NCBI GenBank assembly: GCA_031277235.1
Contig: JAITMT010000108.1
Coordinates: 1-10,138 of the forward strand
Source: Tannerella sp.
Lineage (GTDB): Bacteria; Bacteroidota; Bacteroidia; Bacteroidales; Tannerellaceae
Direction: 5' to 3'
Length of the DNA stretch: 10,138 nucleotides
Shown here: piece by piece, positions 1-7,653 of the stretch
Layout: each line of letters starts with the position of its first letter
Numbering within the stretch: position 1 is the first letter of the stretch
The notes under the pieces: generated by a model
Databases searched by the model: none
What the model saw: only the letters and a program-made list of their open reading frames with translations
What the model was told of the DNA's origin: nothing
Translations under genes and position numbers: made by a program

Positions 1-3000
1 GTAAGAAATGAAATCACCATTTCCATCAATTTGTCCCTTTCGGATTCGTCCTTGATGGTTTCGCAGGGAAATCCCAGTATAAAAGTCTTGTAATCAGCGC
101 CTGAGTAGGCAACTCCCGCGCTCAGATTGTTTTCCGAATATCGAAATACGGTAAAAGAGTTATTGTCAGCAGGTTCGATAGCATCCGGCGATTCTACGGC
201 GTAAAAATCAGGATTTAATTGGGTATGAAACTCGTAATTTCCTGTAATTAAGGGAAATGGAGAAGCCACGCTTTTCACTTTACCCTCTACCGCCGCCTGC
301 CCGGTACGCCATTTATATTTCAAAATTTTCATGGCAAACTCTTTATCAACATCTTGCGGATTTTCGGTATCCCACAAATCGGTAGCAACGTAAGCGCCGC
401 TGACAAAAATATTTCCACCTTTTTGACAGAAATCCGTAATTTTTTCCTGCAAAGCCTTTGGAAAAGTCTTAAATTCAGCCGGTTGAACGCCACGCCCAAT
501 TTTTGTTTGACGCTGTTTTCCCAATATCAAATCCACCGCCCGATAGTTATTCATATCCGTAAAACCCTCTGTTACAGCATCCCGGCTTGTCGAAATGAAG
601 GAATAACCGGCTTTGACAATGGATTTTCCGTGCAGGAAAGGATAATCGAATGTATTTCCGGCGATTACGGTCGTTTCGTAGTTGGCGTTGCTGGCGCCGA
701 AACCGGGCGCGTCGTCGTCCATCCAGGGTATGACGCGGCGAAACTCGTACTGACTGCCGATGTAGTTATATTCCTTACCGTCAGGCGCTCCATGATCCAT
801 AAAATCCAAAAAGCCGCCCAGACTGTCCGCCGTCGCAAAACTGAACGGAGCGGATAACCGGTCGAATCCGTTAATAATCAGAATATTCCCTCTCTCATTG
901 GATTTCCGGCAAACAGACAGAATTTCCGAAGGAAAACTCTCGCCTCCCGCATTCACAGCCGCAATTTTGAAACTGTATATCCGGTCTTTTTCGATTTTCA
1001 CCGTTGTGGAAAAATTTGGATTTTCCATTTGAAAATTTGAAGATTGAGCCCCTCCCCAACCCTCCCCGAAGGGGAGGGAGTCCCCCTCCTTCGGAGGGGT
1101 TAGGGGAGGCTTTGAACCTTGAACTTCGAACCTCAAACTATTAACAATCTGCCCATTATCAAAATCTCCATCATCAATTCGAGTATATAAAATGTACGCA
1201 TCGGGTCGCGCAGTCGGCTCGGAAACATCTTCCACCGCCTGCCAGAACAGTTTCACCTCCGTATCTCCCTCAAAATCAGCCCCAAACGATTTTATCGGCA
1301 AAGGCTGCACAACATATTGATAACCATACTGTTGCGCTTCAAATTTCAAAATTCCCTTGTAAACGGAGCGACTGACTGCAAAACGGAAACGCGGGTCAAG
1401 ACCGTACTTCATGTCCGCAAGGTTCTGATGCGAAAGCAGTTCCAGCAACATCGTAGGCACATTCGGGATGCGTGCTTCGGCATACGACCGGTTCCACAAA
1501 AAACGGCGAGACCATTGCGGCTCGTATTCCCGGCGAATATCCCGGACGATTTCATTGGTGATGGAATTGGTTAAATCTCTTGACAACCAGCGTGTTTTAC
1601 CATTTTCAAATTTTTCGTCGTTGAAATGCGTCATGTAAATTCCGAGCGTCCCGATGATCGAATCGTTGAACGTCGTACCGGCGTCGGTATGGAACGCCAG
1701 CGCCATGTCCACGGGAATGTTAAGTCCCTGATTGTTTGGCAATACCGAAGAGCCGCCCGCCAAATAATTCACCCAAAACGCACGACTCTGATAATCATCG
1801 GTATAGTCGTTTTTACTTTCGCTGCGGTTGTAAACGCTGTCGGGAGCGCCCGCCCATTGCAGCCAGTAGCGCGACCCCTCGGTATAGCGCGGATAGCCGC
1901 TTGTTTCAGGCTGGTAGGCGATGTTGGGGAGTTGCCTTTGGCTGTTTTCATTGAGCGTGTCCGAACTTTTGACGTTCTCGGTAACAACGCCGTCCGGATG
2001 CGGCATTCGGGCGATATTTCCCATTCCGCCGCCTATTTTCACGGCGTCGGCAGTCAACAGTTGTCCTGCCTTTCGGCTTTTGTTTGTCAAAACGATCTTG
2101 TAATCAGCATGTTTACCTTTCTCAAAAGAGAAGAATCCGAGAAAAATCCACGTTCCGCCGCCCATTTTTTGATTGACGCTGAAATCGGTCTGTCCGCCAA
2201 GGTGATAGACCGTATATCGCGCATCATCAGCGCTTTTCGGCAATGTTTTGTAGGAGACATAAACCGCATATTCGCCCTTTTCGGGAATATCGGGAATCCA
2301 CTCGCAACGGCTTTCTTCGCCTTTCGCAATCGTCCGAATCTCTCTGTATGTACCTGATTTAAAAGGATTTTCACCGTCCAAATAATACGGTTTATTGTAG
2401 GAGAAACCTTTTTCCACTCCCGTTTTCCAGGCTTCCTTACCCGTAATTTCCTGATATTGAGACGCCGAAGAACTAACATCTTCATCCACAATAATTTCTG
2501 TTTTTTGCGTGTCTCTTTCACGCGGCAAAAGCACGTTGGCGCCTGCGTTTTCGAGCATCGGAACTAAATAAGGCAATACGTAACTCTGTGTATATAAATC
2601 TTCTACCGTTTGAAAAATCCGCGCGCGCTGCCATTCCCAACGCGCCAATTTCTGTTCATAATACCAGCCGTGACTTTGCCACATCGTCAAATGCCTGTTT
2701 AACAGTCCCTTTTCAGGTTTATACGGTTTGGATAGATTTGTAATCAACGGTTTATCTACCTTATTCGTAAACAAATCCTTCTTTTTCCGGTTCGTGAAAA
2801 GCGCCAGATTTTCAATGGGTTGCGTGTCGGAAATTAACGTGATTTTCCGGTATTCCGGCAACAATTCTTTCAACTTTGCATAAATCTCATTTACATTCTC
2901 CTGATTAAAGGGAATATACGACAAGTTTTCTCCGGCAAACAGTTGAATATTTTTGCCCTGTACATCCACGGAATCAACGCCGACCTGCCCTACCCTGACT

Positions 3001-3125
3001 TCCCGGTTGGCAAAGGTCGTCAAGTAGGTATTTAACTCCGCAAGTTTCTCATTTGAAAGCGATTGAGCGTTTATTCCCAATACGGATACAGCCCATAAAA
3101 TGGCAGTTACAAGAGGTTTTTTCAT
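1..3125 (-). CDS. Secreted N-acetylmuramoyl-L-alanine amidase-like protein with golvesin-like and FnIII domains ('xanthan lyase'-type), 3' end outside window
   Basis: About 1041 residues are visible without a stop, and the gene continues past the left edge. The N-terminus is a clear Sec signal peptide (MKKPLVTAILWAVSVLGINA, cleavage probably near residue 20). The catalytic domain resembles the zinc amidase_3 family but is split. Residues about 145-225 carry SHGWYYE (His152) and the 'PMLENAGANVLLPRERD' strand. A golvesin/Xly-like beta domain (about 230-372) follows. The domain then resumes with FHTDAG (His479) and LLELLSHQN (Glu562). His152, His479 and Glu562 are my candidates for metal or catalytic residues. 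A fibronectin-III-like domain (about 605-740) is interrupted by a repeat-derived insert at about 659-699. Residues 740 onward are an unrecognised domain containing GGNIFVSGAYV. Relatives in Bacteroidales are often annotated 'xanthan lyase', but the motifs favour peptidoglycan amidase chemistry in the periplasm or at the cell surface. The start lies 13 nt after the metallopeptidase stop, so the two are probably cotranscribed. Confidence 0.75.
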   Translation of the reverse strand, partial: MKKPLVTAILWAVSVLGINAQSLSNEKLAELNTYLTTFANREVRVGQVGVDSVDVQGKNIQLFAGENLSYIPFNQENVNEIYAKLKELLPEYRKITLISDTQPIENLALFTNRKKKDLFTNKVDKPLITNLSKPYKPEKGLLNRHLTMWQSHGWYYEQKLARWEWQRARIFQTVEDLYTQSYVLPYLVPMLENAGANVLLPRERDTQKTEIIVDEDVSSSASQYQEITGKEAWKTGVEKGFSYNKPYYLDGENPFKSGTYREIRTIAKGEESRCEWIPDIPEKGEYAVYVSYKTLPKSADDARYTVYHLGGQTDFSVNQKMGGGTWIFLGFFSFEKGKHADYKIVLTNKSRKAGQLLTADAVKIGGGMGNIARMPHPDGVVTENVKSSDTLNENSQRQLPNIAYQPETSGYPRYTEGSRYWLQWAGAPDSVYNRSESKNDYTDDYQSRAFWVNYLAGGSSVLPNNQGLNIPVDMALAFHTDAGTTFNDSIIGTLGIYMTHFNDEKFENGKTRWLSRDLTNSITNEIVRDIRREYEPQWSRRFLWNRSYAEARIPNVPTMLLELLSHQNLADMKYGLDPRFRFAVSRSVYKGILKFEAQQYGYQYVVQPLPIKSFGADFEGDTEVKLFWQAVEDVSEPTARPDAYILYTRIDDGDFDNGQIVNSLRFEVQGSKPPLTPPKEGDSLPFGEGWGGAQSSNFQMENPNFSTTVKIEKDRIYSFKIAAVNAGGESFPSEILSVCRKSNERGNILIINGFDRLSAPFSFATADSLGGFLDFMDHGAPDGKEYNYIGSQYEFRRVIPWMDDDAPGFGASNANYETTVIAGNTFDYPFLHGKSIVKAGYSFISTSRDAVTEGFTDMNNYRAVDLILGKQRQTKIGRGVQPAEFKTFPKALQEKITDFCQKGGNIFVSGAYVATDLWDTENPQDVDKEFAMKILKYKWRTGQAAVEGKVKSVASPFPLITGNYEFHTQLNPDFYAVESPDAIEPADNNSFTVFRYSENNLSAGVAYSGADYKTFILGFPCETIKDESERDKLMEMVISFL
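1027..1149 (-). repeat. Palindromic dispersed repeat, copy 1, inside the amidase reading frame
   Basis: This segment matches the serC-serA intergenic element in order and content. It has an A/T-rich arm with ATTTGAAA units, a nested C-rich/G-rich core, a second arm of 7-bp units (CTTTGAA, CCTTGAA, CTTCGAA) and the same AACAATC end. The core holds two perfect hairpins: CCCTCCCC/GGGGAGGG (1060-1078, loop GAA) and CCCCTCC/GGAGGGG (1083-1099, loop TTC). An outer stem (about 1049-1061 with 1097-1110) closes them into a three-way structure. At 123 nt it equals 41 codons and leaves no stop in the host frame. The exact ends are my estimate from comparing the two copies. Confidence 0.85.
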
Positions 3126-3138
3126 GGTATTTTCTGTT

Positions 3139-4029
3139 CTATTTTAAAATTTCCGAAAAGGTGTCGCCCTGACTTATATCGCCTGTTTGATAGCCTTTTC
3201 TGAACCAGTAAACGCGCTGTTCCGAAGAGCCGTGCGTGAATGCGTCGGGTACGACATATCCCTGTGTGCGAGACTGAATCGCATCGTCGCCGACAGCGCT
3301 TGCCGCACTGATGGCGCTTTCGATATCGCCGCTCTCAAGGATATCGTTGTATTGATCAGCATAGTGCGTGAATATGCCTGCATAAAAATCCGCCTGCAAT
3401 TCCAGCGCCACCGACAGCCTGTTGGCGTCCGTTTCGCTGCTTCGTTGCTGCAAACGGTTCACTTCGTCGGAAGTGCCGAGCAAATTCTGCACGTGATGAC
3501 CAATTTCGTGCGCAATCACGTATGCCACAGCGAAATCTCCACTGTTGCCCGCCACGTCGCTCTTCATTTTGGCGCCGAAACGCCTTTTCAATTCGTCGAA
3601 AAACGACATGTCCAGATACACTTTCCGGTCTGCCGGACAATAAAAGGGACCGACCGCAGCCGTCGCGCCGCCGCAAACCGACTGTACCTGCCCCGTAAAC
3701 AGCACCAGTTCAGGCTTTTGATAGTTTTTTCCGTATTGTTTGAAAACGCTTGTCCAGACGTCTTCGGTATCAGCCAAAATCGTGGCTACAAATTCGCCTT
3801 CGCGCTGCTGTTCCTCCGTAAGAGGCTCATTAGCAGTCTGTTCTATATAATCTCCACCATTAAACATCTGCACGAGGTTTACGAGCATGGATGTATCTTT
3901 TCCGGTCAAAAGTCCGAAAAGCATGATTCCGGCAACCAGCAACCCGCCTCCTATGCCGGCTTTCTTACCTGTGGACATTCTGCGGCGGTCGTCCACGTTT
4001 GTACTTTGTCTTCTTCCTACCCATTTCAT
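3139..4029 (-). CDS. Neutral zinc metallopeptidase, YpfJ-like (Pfam Zn_peptidase family)
   Basis: This 296-residue protein starts MKWVGRRQSTNVDDRRR, the usual opening of the YpfJ-type neutral zinc metallopeptidase family. A single hydrophobic segment at about residues 23-42 should anchor it in the inner membrane, with the catalytic part outside. The zincin signature HEIGHH is at 174-179 (His174 and His178 as zinc ligands, Glu175 as the general base). The downstream ELQADFYAG (Glu210 onward) probably supplies the third ligand. Cys119 and Cys131 flank the GPFYCPADRKVYLD segment typical of the family. The length is normal, and there is no internal break. The physiological substrate of this family is not known to me. 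Its stop lies 13 nt before the secreted amidase, which suggests a two-gene envelope unit. The large plus-strand reading frame opposite it is a shadow. Confidence 0.93.
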   Translation of the reverse strand: MKWVGRRQSTNVDDRRRMSTGKKAGIGGGLLVAGIMLFGLLTGKDTSMLVNLVQMFNGGDYIEQTANEPLTEEQQREGEFVATILADTEDVWTSVFKQYGKNYQKPELVLFTGQVQSVCGGATAAVGPFYCPADRKVYLDMSFFDELKRRFGAKMKSDVAGNSGDFAVAYVIAHEIGHHVQNLLGTSDEVNRLQQRSSETDANRLSVALELQADFYAGIFTHYADQYNDILESGDIESAISAASAVGDDAIQSRTQGYVVPDAFTHGSSEQRVYWFRKGYQTGDISQGDTFSEILK

Positions 4030-4061
4030 GATTGTTCCGATTTTCTATATTTATCAGACTG

Positions 4062-4069
4062 CAAAATTA
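4062..4069 (-). promoter_or_regulatory. Possible Bacteroidetes -7 box for the metallopeptidase-amidase operon
   Basis: On the minus strand TAATTTTG fits the TAnnTTTG consensus, about 32 nt before the metallopeptidase ATG. I see no matching TTG/TTTG at the -33 position 19-21 nt further up, so this is weaker than the two other promoters in the window. Confidence 0.3.
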
Positions 4070-4106
4070 ATAATCTTTTCACGAATATTTTTGTTTTTTT
4101 CATTTT

Positions 4107-4598
4107 TTATCTGCCTTTGGGACTTAATGGGAACAAATCTTCTGCAATTTCTTTGGCATTCTTGCCCGTCAATTTTTTAATCCGCTCCATCACCGACTCT
4201 GTCCGTGATTGTGAGCAGGGCTCCCCCGGTGGTTCCTGCCGATGACCGTATTGATTTCCAAATCTCCCAAACGCACTTTTTCATTGACAATTTCCGGACG
4301 CCCATCCATATTGACACTCCCTGATGATGCCGCGCAAACTTCTGTAATTTCCCCGCTTTTTATACCTTTTACCCCTGTTTATCAAATGTTTATGAAGGTT
4401 TCCTCTCTGTTTTTTACCGTTCCATACATACCGGTAGACTATTTCGTGACTCACACATTTTTCGCCTTTGATCCGGGCTCTTCCGGCAATCTGTTCCGGA
4501 CTTAATTCTTCCTGCAATTCCCTGATTACCTTGTGTTTGATTTCACCGGAAAAGTTGCATTTATGGGTTGAGTTTACGAGATTACAAATCCGTTGCAA
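4107..4598 (-). pseudogene. IS30-family transposase relic, frameshifted and truncated at both ends
   Basis: Read on the minus strand, the first part contains ELSPEQIAGRARIKGEKCVSHEIVYRYVW, the typical central region of IS30-family transposases, followed by the basic linker KRGKYR-like RGKRYKKRGNYRS. A frameshift near 4305-4317 moves the similarity to another frame, reading RPEIVNEKVRLGDLEINTVIG, the start of the DDE integrase core (the family normally has GDWEGDT-type residues here). A second shift in a G-run near 4222-4228 leads to GALLTITDRVG. A third near 4195-4205 leads to MERIKKLTGKNAKEIAEDL and a stop at 4107. The N-terminal helix-turn-helix and the rest of the catalytic core are missing, so it cannot be active. 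No terminal inverted repeats were found. The frameshifts are inferred from family knowledge and need an alignment. Confidence 0.85.
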
Positions 4599-4617
4599 CA
4601 GAGAAATGTTTCATCAT

Positions 4618-4663
4618 GCAGATTTATGTGGAAAAAAATCCGTATTTATCCATTGAAATCTGC
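4618..4663. repeat. Inverted repeat between the HAD gene and the IS30 relic
   Basis: GCAGATTT (4618-4625) and AAATCTGC (4656-4663) form a perfect 8-bp stem around a 30-nt A/T-rich loop. The DNA up to the HAD stop contains two ATCCGT units (4639 and 4668 regions), like dispersed ACGGAT-type repeats in Bacteroidetes. It could act as a transcript-end hairpin for the serine operon, but it lacks a following T-run on the minus strand, so terminator function is uncertain. Confidence 0.45.
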
Positions 4664-4675
4664 GTTATCCGTGTG

Positions 4676-5299
4676 CTAAATCTCTTCAAGCATTTTCTCC
4701 AATTCCCCCCGCCAGTCGGAGGCGTTTTCGACATGAAGCGTTTTCATGCCGAGTTCGCGGGCGGGGACGAGGTTTCGCGGGCTGTCGTCAATGTAGAGCG
4801 ACTCTTCGGGGTGGATACGGGCATCTTCCAGCATCATCCGGAAAATCTTCAAGTCGGGTTTGGTACATTTCATCTCGTAGGAGGTGAAGATTTTATCGAA
4901 AATATCTGAAAATGAATCCCTTGTGGGCGAAAATTCTTTTGAACGCGCCCACCCCATAATAATTGGATTGTTGTTGGTGAGAATGAAAAGTCTGTATTTT
5001 TCTTTTAATACTTTGATATATTGTATTTTATATTCAAGCGGAGGGCTGATGATACTTTTCCAGGCGTCTTCGATGGCTTCGCGCGGAATTTCCTTGCCGA
5101 CCTGTTTGCCGAGCATGTTACAAAACTGCTCCGTATCAATATTTCCGTTCTCAAAATCGATGAAAAGCCCTTTGTGGTGGCTTGAATCAATAAATTCATC
5201 GGCGTTTTTCACGCCCAGCGCCTTGAATTTCTCAATAGCACGGGCGAGGTGAACATCCACGATCACCCCGCCCATATCAAAAATGATGTTTTTTATCAT
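4676..5299 (-). CDS. HAD-superfamily hydrolase, subfamily IA (YihX-like)
   Basis: This 207-residue protein has all four HAD motifs in order. Motif I is IIFDMGGVIVDV with the nucleophile Asp8. Motif II is LFILTNNN (Thr108). The motif III lysine lies in CTKPD (Lys147). Motif IV is YIDDSPRN (Asp171/Asp172). A helical cap of about residues 15-95 between motifs I and II makes it HAD-IA. In motif I the usual second Asp (DxD) is Gly10, as in the YihX type, so its phosphatase chemistry may differ from the classic DxDGT enzymes. The start ATG overlaps the DUF1015 stop (ATGA), which indicates translational coupling. Placed at the end of a serine-synthesis operon, it is a candidate phosphatase for phosphoserine or a related sugar or acid phosphate. 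The sequence alone does not give the substrate. The stop TAG lies within a repeat-like ATCCGTGTGCTA stretch. Confidence 0.88.
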   Translation of the reverse strand: MIKNIIFDMGGVIVDVHLARAIEKFKALGVKNADEFIDSSHHKGLFIDFENGNIDTEQFCNMLGKQVGKEIPREAIEDAWKSIISPPLEYKIQYIKVLKEKYRLFILTNNNPIIMGWARSKEFSPTRDSFSDIFDKIFTSYEMKCTKPDLKIFRMMLEDARIHPEESLYIDDSPRNLVPARELGMKTLHVENASDWRGELEKMLEEI

Positions 5300-6540
5300 G
5301 CCAAAGCGTGGATTACCAGTCCGCTACGCAATTTTGGCTCAAACCAGGTTGTTTTGGGCGGCATGATGTTACCGGTGTCGGCAATGTCAATTAACTGCTT
5401 CATAGACACGGGATAAAGCGCTAAAGCCATTTTCATTTCGCCGCTGTCCACGCGCTTTTTCAATTCGCCCAAACCTCTGATTCCACCGACGAAATCAATG
5501 CGTTTGTCCGTCCGCAAATCTTTAATATCCAGTATTTTATTCAAAATATGATGGGACGAGACTGTTACGTCCAACACGCCGATCGGGTCGCTGTCGTCGT
5601 ACGTTTCGGGTTTGGCGGTCAGGGAATACCATTCGCCGCTCAGATACAACGCAAAATTGTGCAGTTCAGCCGGTTTGTAGATTTCCGTTCCCTTCTTTTC
5701 GACGATAAAATTTTCCCGGAGTTTGTCTAAAAACTGTTCGTCCGAAAGCCCGTTCAGATCTTTTACGACACGATTGTAGTCAATGATAGTCAGTTGGTTA
5801 TCCGGAAAACAGACCGCCATGAAATAATTATATTCTTCGTCTCCCCGATGATCGGGATTTTGCTTCGCCTTTTCCACGCCAACGAGGGCTGCGGCAGCGC
5901 TACGGTGGTGTCCGTCAGCGATATACAGGGCGGGCATTGCGGTAAATAATGCTGTAATCCGTTGAATAACAGCGTTATTATCAATCAGCCAAAAAGCATG
6001 GTGAAATCCGTCCGGTTGCGCCGTGAAATCATATTCGGGCGGATTTTTGGCATATTTGGCAACGATTGCGTCGAGTTCCCGATTGGCAGGATAGGCAAAA
6101 AACACAGGCTCGATATTGGCATTGTTGATGCGCACGTGTTTCATGCGGTCTTCCTCCTTGTCCTTGCGCGTGAGTTCGTGCTTTTTGATTTTACCGGTCA
6201 CATAATCATCCACATAGGCGCAAACGACTAATCCATACTGCGTTTTGCCGTTCATCGTCTGGGCATACACGTAATATTGCTCCTTGCCGTCCTGCACCAG
6301 CCAGCCTTTTTCCCTGAATTTCAGGAAGTTTTCGACCGCTTTTTCATACACTTTCGGGTCGTGCTCGTCCGTGTCGGCGGGAAAATCTATTTCGGGCTTA
6401 ATGATGTGATACAGAGACTTTTCATTCCCTTCTGCTTCCCTGCGCGCTTCTTCCGAATTTAATACGTCGTAGGGACGCGACTGTACCTGTTCAACTATCT
6501 CCTTTGGCGGGCGAATCCCACGAAACGGTTTGATTTTCAT
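5296..6540 (-). CDS. DUF1015 family protein (COG4198)
   Basis: This 414-residue protein is of normal length for DUF1015. The family hallmarks are visible: KPFRGIRPP at the N-terminus, RPYDVLNSEEAR (22-33), the G.I..HELT motif (Gly116, His121), ADGHHR at 208-213 followed by SAAAALV, and a C-terminal LDVTVSSHHILNKIL stretch. No signal peptide or membrane segment is seen, so it should be cytoplasmic. The biochemical role is unproven to my knowledge. The ADGHHR motif looks like the DGHHR-type active site of ParB/sulfiredoxin-fold proteins, including free serine kinases, which would suit its position between serA and a phosphatase-like gene; that link is inference. The gene starts 9 nt after the serA stop and shares an ATGA overlap with the HAD gene, so it is firmly inside the operon. 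Confidence 0.9.
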   Translation of the reverse strand: MKIKPFRGIRPPKEIVEQVQSRPYDVLNSEEARREAEGNEKSLYHIIKPEIDFPADTDEHDPKVYEKAVENFLKFREKGWLVQDGKEQYYVYAQTMNGKTQYGLVVCAYVDDYVTGKIKKHELTRKDKEEDRMKHVRINNANIEPVFFAYPANRELDAIVAKYAKNPPEYDFTAQPDGFHHAFWLIDNNAVIQRITALFTAMPALYIADGHHRSAAAALVGVEKAKQNPDHRGDEEYNYFMAVCFPDNQLTIIDYNRVVKDLNGLSDEQFLDKLRENFIVEKKGTEIYKPAELHNFALYLSGEWYSLTAKPETYDDSDPIGVLDVTVSSHHILNKILDIKDLRTDKRIDFVGGIRGLGELKKRVDSGEMKMALALYPVSMKQLIDIADTGNIMPPKTTWFEPKLRSGLVIHALA

Positions 6541-6549
6541 ATATTTATT

Positions 6550-7467
6550 CTAATTCACTTGAAATTTGCGATCTCCTTCTTTCAAAAATTTAACGATCTG
6601 ATTGGCAGCGGCTATGCCTGCGTTGATGTTGGCTTCGGCTGTTTGCGCACCCATTTTTTTGGGAGTGCTGAAATAGCGGTCGGCGTATTTTTCCGTCAGT
6701 TCGGCGTGACAGGCGGGCATTATATCCGTAAGATATTTGAAATCAGTTCTTTCCGCGAATATTTTCATCAATTCCGCTTCGTTGATGACTTCCTTGCGAG
6801 CCGTATTGATCAGCATCGCACCTTTCGGCATTTTGGACAGAAGCACCTGATTGATAGAGTTTTTAGTCTCGTCCGTTGCGGGAATGTGCAGCGAAATAAA
6901 CTGACAGGTTGCATAGAGTTCTTCGGCAGATTCCAATGCCTTAACATCCTGTCTTTCAATCATATCCGTGGAACAGTACGCATCGTAGGCGTAAACATCC
7001 ATGCCGAAACCTTTGGCGATGCGCGCCACGTTGCTGCCGACATTTCCGAAGGCGTGAATACCCAACTTCTTGCCTTTCAGTTCCGTACCGCTCGAACCGT
7101 TGTAGAAATTGCGGATGGCATACACCATCATGCCGAAAACGAGTTCCGCCACCGCGTTGGCATTTTGTCCGGGCGTGTTCATCACGCATACGTTATGCGC
7201 GGTAGCAGCCTGTAAATCAACGTTATCGAAGCCGGCGCCCGCGCGTACAACAATTTTTAATTGCTTCGCAGCGTCAAAGACCTCACTGTCAATAATATCA
7301 CTGCGGATAATGATCGCGTTTGCGTCTTTCACCGCGTCCAGTAACTGCGCTTTTTCCGTGTACTTTTCAAGCAGAGCCAATTCAAACCCCGCTTTTTCCA
7401 CCGCGTCCCTGATTCCGTTTACCGCCACCGCTGCAAACGGTTTGTCTGTTGCTATTAATACTTTCAT
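6550..7467 (-). CDS. serA: D-3-phosphoglycerate dehydrogenase, short form without ACT domain
   Basis: SerA oxidises 3-phosphoglycerate to 3-phosphohydroxypyruvate with NAD, the first step of serine synthesis. The 305 residues contain the D-isomer 2-hydroxyacid dehydrogenase layout: VVRAGAGFDNVD (73-84), the nucleotide-binding loop GIHAFGNVGSNVAR (136-149, with Ala139 where the first Gly of GxGxxG is usual), the acidic NAD-selecting strand ending YAYD (159-162), and the catalytic Arg in NTARKEVINE (Arg224). At the place of the usual PH-GAST motif it reads STPKKMGAQT (267-276), so the catalytic His is replaced by Lys270. The protein ends soon after, with no regulatory ACT domain, so feedback inhibition by serine through ACT is not expected. 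The start is the only good ATG. It follows serC across a repeat-filled gap of 184 nt and precedes DUF1015 by 9 nt. Confidence 0.93.
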   Translation of the reverse strand: MKVLIATDKPFAAVAVNGIRDAVEKAGFELALLEKYTEKAQLLDAVKDANAIIIRSDIIDSEVFDAAKQLKIVVRAGAGFDNVDLQAATAHNVCVMNTPGQNANAVAELVFGMMVYAIRNFYNGSSGTELKGKKLGIHAFGNVGSNVARIAKGFGMDVYAYDAYCSTDMIERQDVKALESAEELYATCQFISLHIPATDETKNSINQVLLSKMPKGAMLINTARKEVINEAELMKIFAERTDFKYLTDIMPACHAELTEKYADRYFSTPKKMGAQTAEANINAGIAAANQIVKFLKEGDRKFQVN

Positions 7468-7483
7468 ATCTATAAATTAATTT

Positions 7484-7653
7484 ATTTGAAAATTTGAAAA
7501 TTTGAAGATTGAGCCCCTCCCCAGCCCTCTCAACCTCTCCCCTAACCCCTCCCCACAAGGGAGGGGAACAGAGAGAGGGGAGAGTCCCCCTCCGTTGGCG
7601 GGGTTAGGGGAGGCTTTGAACCTTGAACTTTAAACTTTGAACCTCTAACAATC
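7484..7653 (-). repeat. Palindromic dispersed repeat, copy 2, between serC and serA
   Basis: This is the longer copy of the element found inside the amidase gene. One arm is made of 8-bp ATTTGAAA units (7484-7507) and the other of 7-bp units (CTTTGAA, CCTTGAA, CTTTAAA; about 7613-7640). The core is nested: a perfect CCCCTCCC/GGGAGGGG stem (7546-7566, 5-nt loop) lies inside a CTCTCCCC/GGGGAGAG stem, inside an outer GCCCCTCCCC/GGGGAGGC arm pair. The AACAATC end (7647-7653) overlaps the serC stop. In the serC-serA mRNA it would be a strong hairpin that could attenuate or protect the transcript. Confidence 0.88.

Noticed and set aside
1626..2357. A 243-residue plus-strand open frame, with others at 354-857, 6559-7215 and 7754-8446
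   Set aside because: They lie antisense to well-supported amidase, serA and serC coding sequence and show no motifs.
3187..4245. A 352-residue open frame on the plus strand
   Set aside because: It lies exactly opposite the metallopeptidase with its HEIGHH motif, shows no family motifs, and runs into the IS30 relic; it is a shadow frame.
4600..4675. Rho-independent terminator of the serine operon
   Set aside because: An 8-bp stem exists but the loop is 30 nt and no T-run follows on the minus strand, so I listed it only as an inverted repeat.
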